A DNA stretch of 64,000 nt from Monodelphis domestica. Lineage: Eukaryota > Chordata > Mammalia > Didelphimorphia > Didelphidae. The stretch is from positions 75,820,305 through 75,884,304 of the forward strand of contig NC_077227.1 of the NCBI RefSeq assembly GCF_027887165.1, given 5' to 3'. Below the pieces are notes generated by a model. It did no database searches and was not told the DNA's origin. It saw only the letters and a list, made by a program, of their open reading frames with translations. Shown one piece after another: positions 11,331 to 23,014 of this stretch (the first letter of the stretch is position 1; the number at the start of each line of letters is the position of its first letter). The translations under genes and the position numbers were made by a program.

Positions 11331-11334
11331 AGTG

Positions 11335-11580
11335 TCAGTCAACAGTGCAAAGGATGGAGCACTAAATTGGAATCAGGAAGACCAGAGTTCAAATCCTGCC
11401 TCAGTACTAGGTATAAGATCCTGGGTAAGTCACTTAACTTTTGTTTGCCTCAATTTCTCATATGAAAATGGAAATAATAATAGTAACTATTTCATAGAGT
11501 TGTAGAGAAAACCAAACTATACCGTGTAAAATACTTTGCAAACCTTAAAATGTTGTATAAACTTTTATCTATTATTAACT
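11335..11580 (+). mobile_element. MAR1/MIR-like CORE-SINE
   Basis: AGTGCAAAGGATGGAGCACT, GAGTTCAAATCCTGCCTCAG, then TTTGCAAACCTTAAAATG near the 3' end. Confidence 0.7.
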
Positions 11581-11634
11581 CTTTTGTGATGATCTTAGGC
11601 TGCATTAAGAGAGGCCTAGTTGAAAGGTTGCCTT

Positions 11635-11770
11635 AAAGTGATTGATAGAGAGCTATGTAGAGAGTAGAAAGACCTGAGTTCAAGTCCTGCCTCTGATCAT
11701 AATGGATGTGTGACTCTGTGCACGTCACCTAACCCCTCAGGTGACCTAGACAACTTTCTAAGACTAGAAG
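11635..11770 (+). mobile_element. CORE-SINE fragment
   Basis: GAGTTCAAGTCCTGCCTCTG (B box) and GTGTGACTCTGTGCACGTCACC; diverged. Confidence 0.55.
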
Positions 11771-12271
11771 TGCTAGTGTACAGTGGTAGAGAGACTTATT
11801 TACTGAGAGTTCCCTTTACTTGTAAAAGGAGAGAGAGAGAAAAACAGAGAGACACAGACTGACAAGCAAATAGGCACAGTGTCCTGGACTAAAGAGATGA
11901 TAATTCCCCTATACTTTATCCTTGTCAGATCACTCTGGAGATTATGTTCAGTCCTGGGTATTACCTTTTAGGAAGGACCTGGCAGACTAGAAGGTGCTCA
12001 GAAGTAAGTAATCAGAATGGGAAGGGACCATGAAAGTCTGACATATATTAAGTTCCATTGAAGAATTTTGGAATATTTAGTATAGAGAAGATTTGGGGGG
12101 AGGAGGAAGGGATAGCATACTAACTGTCTTCAAGTGCTGTAATGTGACAGAAGTACCTTTGTTCTGCTCAGCCCAACATGGTAGAACTAGGAGTTTTGGT
12201 GGAAGTTTCAGAGACAGATATAGGCTTGACATTTAAAAAAATGTTTTCTAGAAAAGGAAGCTGTCCCAAAA

Positions 12272-12512
12272 TGGAGTGGGTAGCTAAGTGGCTCAGTGGA
12301 TAGTGTCCACCTTGGTGTCAGAAAGACTTATCTATCTTCCTGTATTCAAATCTGGCTTCAGATACTACCTATATGATCCAAGGCATATTATGTCATCTTT
12401 TTGGCCTCAGTTTCTTCATCTGTAAAATGAGTTAGGAAAGGAAATGGCAAACCCATCCAGTCTCTTTGCCAAGAAAACCACAAATGGGCTCACAAGTCAG
12501 ATATGACTGAAT
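12272..12512 (+). mobile_element. MAR1-type CORE-SINE
   Basis: GGGTAGCTAAGTGGCTCAGTGG to GATATGACTGAATAACAACA, including CATCTGTAAAATGAGTTAGG. Confidence 0.82.
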
Positions 12513-12889
12513 AACAACAAAATAGAATGAGCTGATTTGGCAGGTGGTGGGGCTTCCCTTCATGTATGGTCTTTAAGCAAAGGGTTGAAGGATGAATATT
12601 TGGGATGCTATGGGGGAGATTCTTGTCCAGTTATGGATTTAACAAGTTGGTTCCTGAGCTTTCTTCCGACTCGGGGATTCAATGAGCATAAGGGCTTGAA
12701 TCTGGAGTTGGAGAAGCATAGGGTTCAGGCACGAGGGTGAGGGAGAAGCTGTAGCTCTCTAGCTTTGCTTGGGGCTCTGAAACTGAGTTTGCATTTTATA
12801 TCATACCGCCTTTCCATATACCAAAAATTTGGAGAGCAATAGAAGTAAATCATGCCTGTTTTATATGGGAATGTTTCAAGAACAAAGAC

Positions 12890-13068
12890 TTCGAAGTCAG
12901 AAGCCCCAGCTTTCGATTTCCATTTCTAACATTAACTACTTGTGTGACCTTGGACAAGTCACTTAAACTCCATAGGCTTCAGTTTCCTTATTTGTAAAAT
13001 AAGGGGGTTAGGCTAGATGGTCTCTGAGATTCCTTATAGTTCTGAAACTACAACCCTATTCTAGCTCT
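12890..13068 (+). mobile_element. MIR-like CORE-SINE
   Basis: ACTTGTGTGACCTTGGACAAG, CTTCAGTTTCCTTATTTGTA, GGCTAGATGGTCTCTGAGATTCC. Confidence 0.65.
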
Positions 13069-13334
13069 AGATGGCACTGTCCTAGCATTTTCACTAATTG
13101 CTTCCCAAGCCTGAAATTCTTTCCTCCTCATCTCCATCTCTCCTAGCGTGTCAGCTACATCTCAGAAGTGTGCTGGGCTACCTCTGGGCTATTGTTTTGA
13201 AATAATTGACACAATTCAATTGTACTAAGAAAAATGTTTCCCACTGCATAGTCCTCTTCTAAAGAAGAGCAAGCTTAAGGAGTAAAAGAAAGATTAAGAA
13301 AGAGTGGAAGGAAGCAAAGGGGGAAGATGGATGA

Positions 13335-14195
13335 GGTCTAATTAAGTTATTTTTATTTTAATTAACTTTTTAAATTTTATTTTTATTGTCATGTAAAAGA
13401 TGCTTCCATATTGGTTACTGTTGCAAGAACAAAGTCATACATAGCCCAAACCTCAAAATAAAACCATAAATGCATTGATGTGAAAGACGACTCCAACTTT
13501 CTCTGGAGGTGGAGAGCATTTCCCTGTCATAAGTCCTTCAGGATTGTCCCAAATCACTGCACTGCTAAGAGTAGCCAAGTTTTCACAGATAATCATCAAA
13601 CAATATTGCTGTTTCTGTGCATGATGTTCTCCCAGTTCTGCTTATTTTGCTCTGCATCAGTTCCTGCAGATCTTTCTGGCTTTCTCTGAAATCATCTCGC
13701 TTATCATTTCTCAAAGTACAATCATATTCCATCACCAACATGTGCCACGGTTTGTTCAGCCATTCCCCAATGGATGGGCATCCCTTCAATTTCCAATTCT
13801 TCGCCACTAAAAAAAGAGCTGCTATAAATATTTCTGTACAAACAGGTCCTCTCCTCCCTTTTTAAAAAATTATCTTTGGGATACAGACCCATTAATGATA
13901 TCAAAAGGTACGTACTTTTATAGCCTTTTGGGCATATTTCCAAATTGCCCTCCAGAATGGTTGGATCAATTCACAACTCCACCAACAATGCATTAGTGTC
14001 CCAATTTTGCTACATCCTCTCCAACATTTATTACTTTCCTTTACTGCCATATTGGCCAGTCTGATAGATGTGAGGTGGTACATCAGTATTGTTTAAAAAA
14101 AAAAAGCATTTCTCTAATCAAGAGAGATTTAGAATAGTTTTATATGTTTATTGATGGCTTTGACTTTTTCATATGAAAATTAATTGTTAATATCT
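13335..14195 (-). mobile_element. L1 3' fragment (older)
   Basis: The minus strand encodes decayed ORF2 tail pieces ([60 protein letters not shown]). The 3' UTR with T-rich tail lies at the left end near 13340. Several frameshifts are present. Confidence 0.85.
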
Positions 14196-14205
14196 TAAAA
14201 AAATG

Positions 14206-14405
14206 TTTTTAAACCCTTACTTTACATCTTAATATTAATACCGTGTATTGGTTCCAAAGCAGAAGAGTGGTAAGGGCTAGGCAATGGGGTTAAGTGTCTT
14301 GCCCAGGGTCACTCCTTGCCCAGAAAGTGTCTGAGGTTAGATTTGAACCCAGGACCTCCAGTCTCTAGGCCTGGCTCTCAAACCACTTAGCTACCTAGTT
14401 GTCCC
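14206..14405 (-). mobile_element. tRNA-headed marsupial SINE, full length
   Basis: Plus-strand TTTTTAAACCCTTACTTTAC (tail) to CTACCTAGTTGTCCCC (head). Confidence 0.86.
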
Positions 14406-14442
14406 CTCTTATTCATATCTTTTGACCCCTGTGAGATTTAAT

Positions 14443-14526
14443 TAAGTACATTAGAAATAATGAATGAAGCCTCGACTTAATTAATTTTTGTAATCAAGGC
14501 TTCATTCATTATTTTTTATATACTTA
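14443..14526. repeat. Long inverted repeat (hairpin, about 37-base arms)
   Basis: The left arm (14443-14479) TAAGTACATTAGAAATAATG..GAAGCCTCGACTTA and right arm (14491-14526) TAATCAAGGCTTCATTCATT..TATACTTA are reverse complements with a handful of mismatches, separated by an 11-base loop ATTAATTTTTG. The inner AATAATGAATGAAGCCT / AGGCTTCATTCATTATT part is perfect. Confidence 0.9.
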
Positions 14527-14829
14527 TGACAAATAGAGGAGAGGTACATAGTTTAAATATGTGAGGTTTAATTTAAACCAAAATGTCAAAGACTAGCCCA
14601 CCCACTAGTTGTAGGCATCTCTCCAAAACTACCAAATACAGCCTAAACCAGATTAAAATGTAATTGTGGAATAATTCACAAAATAAGTAAAAACAAAAAC
14701 AAAAAAAACCCCACTACAACACAGATAATGTTCATCTATGGTTTTCTAAATCAATGCTAAGGGAATTGGGTTTTGTTTGAATTTGATAGCATTAGAATAG
14801 AGGATAATAACTTATAATCATGTAAAGTT

Positions 14830-15125
14830 TTATGGCTTTCCTTTAACTGGCTCTTCATAGCAACCCTGTGAGGCATATAATGTTATAATAAAATGTTCCC
14901 ATTTTGCAGAGGGGTAAACTGAACTTTAGAGAAGTGAAATAACAAATCATAATAGCTGATATTTATCATAGTAAAGTACTTTGCACAGTGCCTGCCCGAT
15001 GAGGAAACTGAGGTTAAAAAGTGACTTGTCTAAGGTCACACTGCTACTAAATCGCAGGGCTGAGATTTGAAGCCAGGTCTTCCCAGGGCTAGGTTGGCAT
15101 GCTTTCCACTAGACAAATTGTTCCC
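14830..15125. mobile_element. MIR (two overlapping pieces)
   Basis: CAACCCTGTGAGGCATATAA and CCATTTTGCAGAGGGGTAAACTGA, then GATGAGGAAACTGAGGTTAAA, AGGTCACACTGCTACTAAAT and GAAGCCAGGTCTTCCC. The MIR 3' half appears twice, so two insertions or a rearranged one. Confidence 0.68.
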
Positions 15126-15189
15126 CAGAGAAGTGTAGCTATGCAACAGATGACTTAAAATTCTTCCTGTCTTGTTTCCCCTAAATATT

Positions 15190-15330
15190 CAATCACTGCC
15201 TGTGTAACCTGGGGCAAGTCATTTCCTCCCACTGGATTTATTTCCTCAACTGAAAAACAAGAGAAGTGGGACTAGAAGGCCTCTAAGATCCCTTCAAGCC
15301 CTCCATCAATGACCCCATTTGGCTACGATT
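15190..15330 (+). mobile_element. MIR-like CORE-SINE fragment
   Basis: CCTGTGTAACCTGGGGCAAGTC, CCTCAACTGAAAAACAAGAG, GGACTAGAAGGCCTCTAAGATCC. Confidence 0.55.
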
Positions 15331-15469
15331 TCTTTTTTCTAGGAAAAGAGTTCCTGAAGAGAGATAAATGCTCTCTGGAAGGCTATTTTTGAAATGAGGA
15401 AATGATGCCCCCTTGTGGTCATTTTCTATGGATGAAGAAATCAAAGCCATTTATAGGTTAATGAAAAAA

Positions 15470-15890
15470 TGCTTTAAATCACGACTGATAATGGAAATGC
15501 AGACAAAACAATTATGAAGTATCGTCTCACATCCATCAGAACTTCCCATTCAGGGAGCCTCGAGATTCTTTTTTGTGGAGATGTTGCTAGTTATCAAAGT
15601 TAGACTCTTTAAGACCTGTCAATTTCTTAGATTCAGCCTTAAAACATTCTATAACAAAAGCAATAACCCATCAACTGGGGAAATACTTAATCAAACTGTG
15701 GTGCCTGAATGTAATAAGATAGTGTAAGAAACAATGAATTTAGAGAAGTGTGGAAAGAGTAATATGAATGGATGCAAAGCAAAGTAAGCAGAACCAGGAA
15801 AAAAAATCACATAATGACCATAACAATGCAAATGGAAAAGCAACAACCACAAATCAATTTTTTAAAAAGAATGTTTTGAAATGATAAAGA
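15470..15890 (+). mobile_element. Old L1 ORF2 fragment
   Basis: GAAATGCAGACAAAACAATTATGAAGTATCGTCTCACATCCATCAGA near 15490-15540 and AACTGGGGAAATACTTAATC near 15673 are the order and spacing of the L1 ORF2 end. It is heavily decayed, with an internal deletion. Confidence 0.6.
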
Positions 15891-15987
15891 ACAAGGATAT
15901 AAAGATGGCACCTCGCCCTATCCTTTGCAGAGAAGGCAGTTGGGGATTTGGAGCACTGCATATAATGCCAATTAAAACCTATATATT

Positions 15988-16152
15988 GGGAGGCAGCTGG
16001 GTGGCTAAATGGATTGAGCATCAGACTCAGGGATGGGAGGTCCTGGGTTCAAATTTGACCTCAGATACTTCTGAGCTGTGTGACCCTGAGCAAATCACTT
16101 AACCTCCATTGCCTAGTCTTTCTAATACCTAATATTGATTCTAAGACAGAAG
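15988..16152 (+). mobile_element. tRNA-headed marsupial SINE, left arm of a tail-to-tail pair
   Basis: Head GGGAGGCAGCTGGGTGGCTA, B box GGTTCAAATTTGACC, tail GATTCTAAGACAGAAGG. It meets the next copy tail to tail. Confidence 0.86.
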
Positions 16153-16154
16153 GT

Positions 16155-16294
16155 TTTTTTTTTTAACCCTTACCTTCCATCTTAGAATCAATACTAGGTA
16201 TTTGGTATTGATTCTAAGGCAGAAGAGTGGTAAGGGCTAGGCAATGGGGGTTAAGTGACTTGCCCAGGGTCACACAGCTGGGAAGTGTCTGAGG
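16155..16294 (-). mobile_element. tRNA-headed marsupial SINE, right arm of a tail-to-tail pair
   Basis: Begins with a T run and AACCCTTACCTTCCATC (tail in reverse) and stops at GTGTCTGAGGC, so the head is missing. A short duplicated GGTATTTGGTATTGATTC stretch near 16195-16220 is unusual for the family. Confidence 0.84.
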
Positions 16295-16313
16295 CTCATA
16301 TCCTTATGTCCTA

Positions 16314-16560
16314 TGGCAATGATGTAAAACCTTTTAGAGACTGAGTGCCTAAACTGAAACCCTCACATTGCTTATGAGCCACCCCCTTAGCCTAGACAGG
16401 GGAGGGAAGAAGCATTCCCACTGGGTTGCTGGACAGAGGAGTGGATGATGTGAAAAATGTCCTCAGGCATGATGGAGAGGGGAAGGGGAACAATATGTAT
16501 GAGGATATCCCTGTGCCCTGGGCCACTTCCAGAGATCTGTGCTCTCTGTCCTTAGAAATG
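16314..16560. mobile_element. hAT-like nonautonomous element, same family as 28638
   Basis: GGCAATGATGTAAAACC at the left resembles a decayed form of the terminal repeat at 28638. The inner GTTGCTGGACAGAGGAG and AAAAATGTCCTCAGGC match the second copy. It is a longer version of the family than the copy at 28638. Confidence 0.55.
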
Positions 16561-17687
16561 TGTTCTGAAATAGCCCAACAGATCAGAGGGGCTCTTCTGA
16601 TTACACTTATTAATTAATTTTATTTTGTATTATTTGTATTTTGTATTAATTTGTATTACAGTTATTAGTTTGTGTATGTTGTTCCCCTTTCTCCTTTTTT
16701 CCCACCACCACCTCCCTCATACTTTTTTAATTCTATAGGATCATGAACCTTATCTCTCCCCTTCTCTCTTTACTCCCTCTCTCCCTTCCTTCCTTCTTCC
16801 CTTGATTCCTCTGGCTTGCCTAAATTGCTAAAATAGTTTTTCACTTGGGGAAGGGGGGAAGCTGCAACTCAAAAAGGAAAATAAACTTTTATTTTTAAAA
16901 AATGAATTTTTTCTTAAAGGTCAAGGAGGTGTGCATCAGTGTGCGTGTATATATATACATATATAGAAAGTTTGTGAATTTTGGTTCTGTTTAAATGTAT
17001 ATTGTCAAACGATCATAAAAAGATAAAGCAAGGAGAAATGCAGGTGAACTAAAAATATCAATTAAAAATTTTTAAGAAGAGTGTGGAGAGTTAATATTCA
17101 TCTGAACCCTTTTTGGGCATCTCAAGACAACCTTTGGATTTTATAGGGGAAAAGAAGTTTGATCTTAAGACAGAACCTATGAGTTGCTTCTCCCCCTCGA
17201 TGGAGCAGAGTAGAAATAAATAATTTATCTGTAAACAAGTCTCTTGATTGGTGAAGCAATTAAATGAGCTAGGCAGAGCCAGGTGGAGAAAAGTGCACAC
17301 GTGCTGTGCAGCTATTTTATACTTAATTGGTAGTGACTCCTGGTGTCTGGAAGACCTGCATCTTGTTTGGACTGAAGTTGGAGTCCTCCAATCAATGAGG
17401 CTTGGGAAAGAGAGGTCACAGTATAAATTGGCATAGGGGAAAGGGGATCAGTTTACTTGGAATAGAAGACTGAGGAGGTATAACATCAGGCTTGGGGCTG
17501 GTCCAACTGGCTCAGGGAGAAAGCAGCTAATAAAGTGGCTGGCCACATGTGGCTGGTGTTTTTTCTTTCTCTGGACTGATTTTAATTATTTAATAAATAA
17601 TTAAATTTTTTAAAAGTCTCTAGAGAATTTTAATCATAAGTTACTCACGAATTTGTGAAGTTCTATAGGTATTTTGTTTTGTTTGAT

Positions 17688-17872
17688 TTTATAAACCCTT
17701 CCTTTCTGTCTTAGAATCAGGACCATTCCAAGACAGAAAAGCAGTAAAGAATAGGCAATTGAGGTTAAGTGACTTGCCCAGGGTCACACAGTTAGAAAGT
17801 GTCTGAGGCCAGATGTGAACCTAAGACGTCCCATCTCTAGGCCTGACTCTCTCTCCACTGTGTTTCTTAGCT
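17688..17872 (-). mobile_element. tRNA-headed marsupial SINE
   Basis: Plus-strand AACCCTTCCTTTCTGTCTTA to CTCCACTGTGTTTCTTAGCTG; diverged. Confidence 0.8.
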
Positions 17873-17959
17873 GATTGTGTAGGTATTTTGAAAAAAAATT
17901 CCCAAGAACTTTATTAGAATCTAAAAGGACCCTGAGTTAGTCCACCTCCAGCTCAAACA

Positions 17960-18450
17960 CACCAAAAAAGAATGTGGCAATAGTAGCAAATAACTGGAAA
18001 TAAGGGGGTGCCCATCCACTGGATAACAGCTGAACAAGTTATAATACATGAATGGAATGGAATATTATTGTACCATAAAAAATGGTGAAAAGAAAGGGAC
18101 AGTTTCAGTGAAACCTCCGTAGCTTGTCTGACTAGATTCAGAGGAAACTGAAGAACAATTTATACAACACTGTAAAAACAAATGACTTCAAAAGCTTAAG
18201 GAATTCATTAATGCAGTGATCAACCAAACCTCCAGGGGACTAATGATGAAATGAGAAAATCACCTCTCCACGGAGATGGGTTGAAGAAAGAGATATGTAT
18301 TTTTGCACGTGGCCAGTATGGGAGTTGTTTGGCTTGATTATGCATACTCTAAGGGTTTTCTTTTTCTTTCTTCAGAGGAGGAGTGGGAAGGAGAAAACAT
18401 GAATTTTTATTCATTGAGAAAATTTTATTTTATTTTTTAAAGTATGAGAC
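17960..18450 (+). mobile_element. Old L1 3' end
   Basis: AGTAGCAAATAACTGGAAAT, GGGTGCCCATCCACTGGATA, GAACAAGTTATAATACATGA, then a 3' UTR with a purine stretch (18375-18400) and A/T-rich tail. It is an older L1 subfamily than the copies with target-site duplications. Confidence 0.7.
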
Positions 18451-18599
18451 AACTCAAGGCAATTTGGCTAGAATGGTTGATCCTGAGAATACAAAGGTAA
18501 TTAGGGCCTTCAATCATATTTTGGAAACCTCACATTTCTACAGGAAATAAAAACAATCAGGTATTATATTATGTATTTGCCATTTAAATAAACCTTGAC

Positions 18600-19050
18600 C
18601 ACATTTCCAGTCTTCTTAAATACTATTCCCCTCCAGGAACTGGACAGTCTAGTCACAAGTCCTATTTACTGTTGCTCACACACAAAATTCCATCCTGACT
18701 TTACCTTGGTTGCTCCCCATGCCTGAAATGCTCTCCTCATTCTTCATTCTACCTCTTAGACTCTCCTTGATTCTTTCAAGTCTCATCCAAGCTCTATCTT
18801 CTGAAGGAAGATTTTTCTAGTCCTTCACTTCTCCTCTCCATAATTCCCTTCCTCCTACAGACCTCCCAGGCCTTTATCTTGGTTATCTTGGATCTACTCT
18901 GCATGAAATTTGTACATTCCTGGAAATTCCACCTTTAAGAATGTAAACACCTTGAGGGCAGAGAGGGTTTTCTACTTTTCTTTGCATTCCTAACACTTAG
19001 CCCAGTGCCCTGGCACATAGTAGGTATTTTTTCAAGACAACAACCTATTA
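18600..19050 (+). mobile_element. L2 LINE 3' region
   Basis: CCATGCCTGAAATGCTCTCC, AGAATGTAAACACCTTGAGGGC and CCTGGCACATAGTAGGTATT appear in L2 order. Confidence 0.8.
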
Positions 19051-20640
19051 AATGCTTAATATTTGCTTGTTAAATGGTTAATATTCAACTGGGCTGCCAT
19101 TCTACTTTTTTTCTTCTCAAAAAAGCGTAGGCTACTGTTCTGATATTAAAGAAATTTAGGAGAACTGTTTTCAATCCACTGGTGCCAAAATGTTCCCTCC
19201 ATGGTGCTTTCCGTTGTCTGACAGTGCACAAAAGAACCACAGTCATTTCAGTAGAGGTCAATTTATATACTGTAACAAATGGTAAATAATCATTTGCTGA
19301 CCTCCTCTCATTCTCCAGCATCTCCTTCTCTCCTGGAAGCTATTCTAAAATGGAATGGAACTTATTTCCAGAAGGATCCAAGACCCATGTCCAACACATC
19401 TCAGTAATGGAAAATTAAACAAAAAACTACTCCTCTAAAACGGATGGCCATTCTTTCATTCCTTCTTCATCAGATAAGGAATCTTCCATGTGCTAGAACG
19501 GAGAGCTTCCTCTACTTTCAAGAACCCCTTCTGTTTCCATAGTGCCAGTGCTTCTCATTGATCTCCATTTGAGTGTGTACATTATCTTCTCCATTTGCTG
19601 TGGGCAACTGTCCTTTCTTTCCACTGTCCTGCTAAGTTGGGAGGCCCTCAGGTCTGCTCTTGCAAGTACTCCTCCCTCTATTCCTGGGCACAGCTGTCTA
19701 AAATGATGGTAAGCCTCAGCTTAGGGTTCATGTCTGTGGGGTTGGAGCCTCTCCCAGTTCCAGCCTTTTGGGACCAACCAGCTGGCCATTCATTACTTCC
19801 CAGATAAGCATGTGCTTTTGTTTGCTCTGTTCCTGCTGGAATTCACAACAGCAGGAGGGAGGAATGGGGTTGAAGAGAAATAGAACAGCACTTAAGACCA
19901 AGCTGGGAGTATAGCACCAGAGGAGTTTAAGCTGAAGGCTCTATGGTTCCCAGCCCACATTCTGGCAGGATATAGAGGCAGGTGTCAGGATAGGTTTATG
20001 ACGTGTAAGTAGGTCTATTGCCCGTTGTTTTGTGGACCAACATCTCCGAAGGTGGGAATGATTAAGTCAGTCAGTCAAAGCATCTCACCCTACTTAAAGA
20101 AAGTGAGAAGATGTCACCCCCAGATAGCCTAACCAAGTGAAGACAATCTTGATGAAGAAATCAAAGGCTTTAGGAGAAGGTTGGAAAAAACCGGTGGTGA
20201 TTAGAGTGATTTTGAACAGGAAGAGTGCTTGGATAGGCTAAGGAAACAGTCCTGCCTTGAGGTTGTCATACTAAGAGATTCAAACAAGTCCAGAAGAGAA
20301 TGTTCCAGCTTAAGCCTTGGAAAAGAATTGGCTGGGGGGAAGAAGCAGAACCTTATGACCTCTTCCCTACTCCCTTGGACAGCAAGAGGACCTTGTGAAC
20401 CTTGGAGGTCTAGGAGGTCTTTCCATCTTCCTGTTATTACCGTAATTGTGTTCCTGGATCGGCTGATGGCAGCATTTGTGTTGGGAGACAAGGATAAATT
20501 GGATACAGTTCTACAAAGAGCCTTGCAAAAAACTATACCATACCCAGGGGTATCCTGGAGCCAGCTCAAACTAAGCTAGAGAGAATCAACTGTTAAATTT
20601 TCAGTGTAAGCCATTATCCTTTGGAAATCTCCCAAACTAT
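19051..20640. other. Unassigned intergenic sequence
   Basis: A repeat-poor 1.6 kb. Overlapping 116- and 122-codon frames at 20201-20579 on opposite strands have no recognisable domain or splice context. Possibly unique sequence or an unrecognised old element. Confidence 0.5.
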
Positions 20641-20644
20641 GATT

Positions 20645-20797
20645 TTTTAAAAAAAACTCTTACCTTTCATCTTAGAATCAGTACTGGTATTGGTTCCAGG
20701 GCAAAAGAGTGATAAGCCATAGGCAATGGGGGTTAAGTGACTTACCCAGGGTCACACAGCTAGGAAGTATCTGATAAGCCACCTACCTGCCTCCTTG
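20645..20797 (-). mobile_element. tRNA-headed marsupial SINE with internal deletion
   Basis: Tail AAACTCTTACCTTTCATC to CAGCTAGGAAGTATCTGA, then directly TAAGCCACCTACCTGCC (head). The B-box region is deleted. Confidence 0.78.
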
Positions 20798-21099
20798 ATT
20801 TATGCTTTTTTATTGTTGTTGTTGAACATCTAAACTTCAGAAAGTAATGGAGAAATATAGACAATTCAGATTCAACTTAAGTGTATCATGCATACAGTTT
20901 ATTTTCTCACCAGAAATCCTTTTGTTTAACATTTACCAGGATACCCATATAGATAGCATCTTTAGGATTCCAGCAAAAGTTCTAGGGGCTCTGAGTTACC
21001 CATTTGCCTCATGTATTCTCTAAGCTTGAAACCACTTTTCCTTGGTCTCTCTATATCTTAGTAGGAGAAACTTTAGTGGAGGGAATACCTGTACCAACT

Positions 21100-21350
21100 A
21101 TGTTGTAATTGTTCAGTTGTTTTCAACTTTGTGATCCTGTTTGGAGTTTTCTTGGCAAAGTTACTGGAGTGGTTTGCCATTTCTTCCTCTAGCTCATTTT
21201 CTAGATGAGGGAACTGGGGCACACAGGATTAAGTGACTTGCTCAAGATCACACAGCTAGTAAGTGTCTGAAGCCAGATTTGAACTCAGGGGGATGAGTCC
21301 TCCCAACTTCAGGTCTGGGGCTCTATCCATTGTGCCACCTGGCTGCCCTG
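21100..21350 (-). mobile_element. MAR1-type CORE-SINE
   Basis: TTGTAATTGTTCAGTTGTTTTC, GGAGTTTTCTTGGCAAAGTT, CAAGATCACACAGCTAGTAAG and CATTGTGCCACCTGGCTGCCC on the plus strand. Confidence 0.84.
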
Positions 21351-21899
21351 TACCAACTATCTATAATACTTAAGTAAATACTCCCTTTCTAAAAGGAATT
21401 GAGTCTGGCAGACAACTTGCTTATCAATTGATAATCTTAATGGGATGCTTGCTGGTGGGGACCTGTGAGATATAAGAACTCTAAGAAAGGAACCCTTTAC
21501 ACCTTAGAAATACCCCCTTAGATCCCTGAGGGAACCTAGTAGTAACCCTCTGGAAACCCAACTCATCAGTTCAAGTAGAGTTGGGAGAGCTGCCTCAGGT
21601 CCCGAGCTATGAGCTATTGATCAATGACAGACTTAGAGGGCACAAATATGAAGCTACCCAATGGCAAGAGTGAGCTCCTTCCCCTCCATCACCACTGTGG
21701 GCATCAGCCTCAAGCTTGTGTTTTAGATGATGATCCAGCTTCTCCAACAACTGAGGACAAGCTACTTGCTATTTATTCTATGCTTGCCCAACAGTCAGTG
21801 CTCAAAGCACAGAAATTCCTAGATACTAATCTGCCTCACTATTAATGTGGTATGTACTCACTTACTTTGAGTCTGATTAGTAATCTCTATATCTCTTTT

Positions 21900-22098
21900 C
21901 TTAAATTCTTATCTTCCATCTTAGAATCAATACCACGTATGGGTTCTAAAGACAGAAGAGCAGCAAGGGCTAGGCAATGGATGTTTAAGTGACTTGCCTG
22001 GGGTCCCACACATAGGAAGTATCTGAGGGCAGATTTGAACCCAGGACTTCCCATCTGCAGGTCTGGCTCTCAAACCACTGAGCCACCTGGCTGCCCTG
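21900..22098 (-). mobile_element. tRNA-headed marsupial SINE, full length
   Basis: Plus-strand CTTAAATTCTTATCTTCCATC to GAGCCACCTGGCTGCCCTG. Confidence 0.85.
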
Positions 22099-22489
22099 TT
22101 CTCCACATACTTCTGCCAAGTCTAATTTTGTCCATCCTATCCACCAAGTTCATAATGAATGCATTGTCTCCTGAGATTATAAACTTCACCGGATTAGAGA
22201 TCAGAGATTCTCTACACTTTGCAAACCCTTACAGACCTTACAGTCCTGGGCAATCAAGATCTATCTGCTAATGCTACGGTCTGAGGGATCCACTCCTTCC
22301 TAGTAATCACCTATGGGCCTTCTATTTTTCTAAGTCGCCCCTCTCATTCCCAATCCCAGTCCAGAGTCCAATTGAGCCTGGAAGTAGAATGGTGAAAGGA
22401 TTTTTAAAGTGAAAGAGTCCCCTACAGGAGCCCTTTAATGCTAGCATTTTACGTGGTCAAAATGTCCTCTGCCAATGAATCATCAAACA

Positions 22490-22960
22490 TTTATCAAGGA
22501 TCTTACTGTGTGTTGGGCACTACAGACACAGGATAGATCCAGAGATAAAAAAGGAAACTCTAATGCCATCCAGGAGTTTAGATAAGTGGTAGATGGATAG
22601 ATAGACAGGCAGACAGATGGACACACCATGTGCCAGGCACTGTGCTAAGTGCTAGGTCTATAAATATAAACCAAAAAAGAATAGTCCCTGCCCAGCTCAG
22701 AGCTTACACTTCAATGGGGAGAGACAACACACAAGAGATCTGAAGAGGAAAGGGCCATGTGGGATAAGGTGGAAAAGTCTATAGAGTCAGGAGCAAAGTC
22801 AGAAAAGAAGTGAGCTATCACTGGTCCAAGCATTGCCTCAAATGGAGGCTCCAGACAGGAATTTACCAATGGGAGGACAAGACTAGCCCCCAGAGGCAGA
22901 GGCATCTCCAAGTTGAGCTTACATTCTATTGGGAGAGACAACGATACATATGTAAGTACA
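22490..22960 (+). mobile_element. MIR-like repeat with internal repetition
   Basis: AAACATTTATCAAGGATCTTAC and CCATGTGCCAGGCACTGTGC are the typical 5' part of MIR-like elements, present here twice. GAGCTTACACTTCAATGGGG (22700) and GAGCTTACATTCTATTGGG (22917) are a repeated 3' part. Probably two tandem or nested copies. Confidence 0.55.
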
Positions 22961-23014
22961 AGGTAGTTAGAGAGGGAGGCACTAGCAAATTGGGGATCAG
23001 GAAAGACATCATGA

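Noticed and set aside
20201-20579. Overlapping 122- and 116-codon frames on opposite strands
   Set aside because: Neither peptide shows a domain; mutually overlapping frames of equal quality suggest chance.
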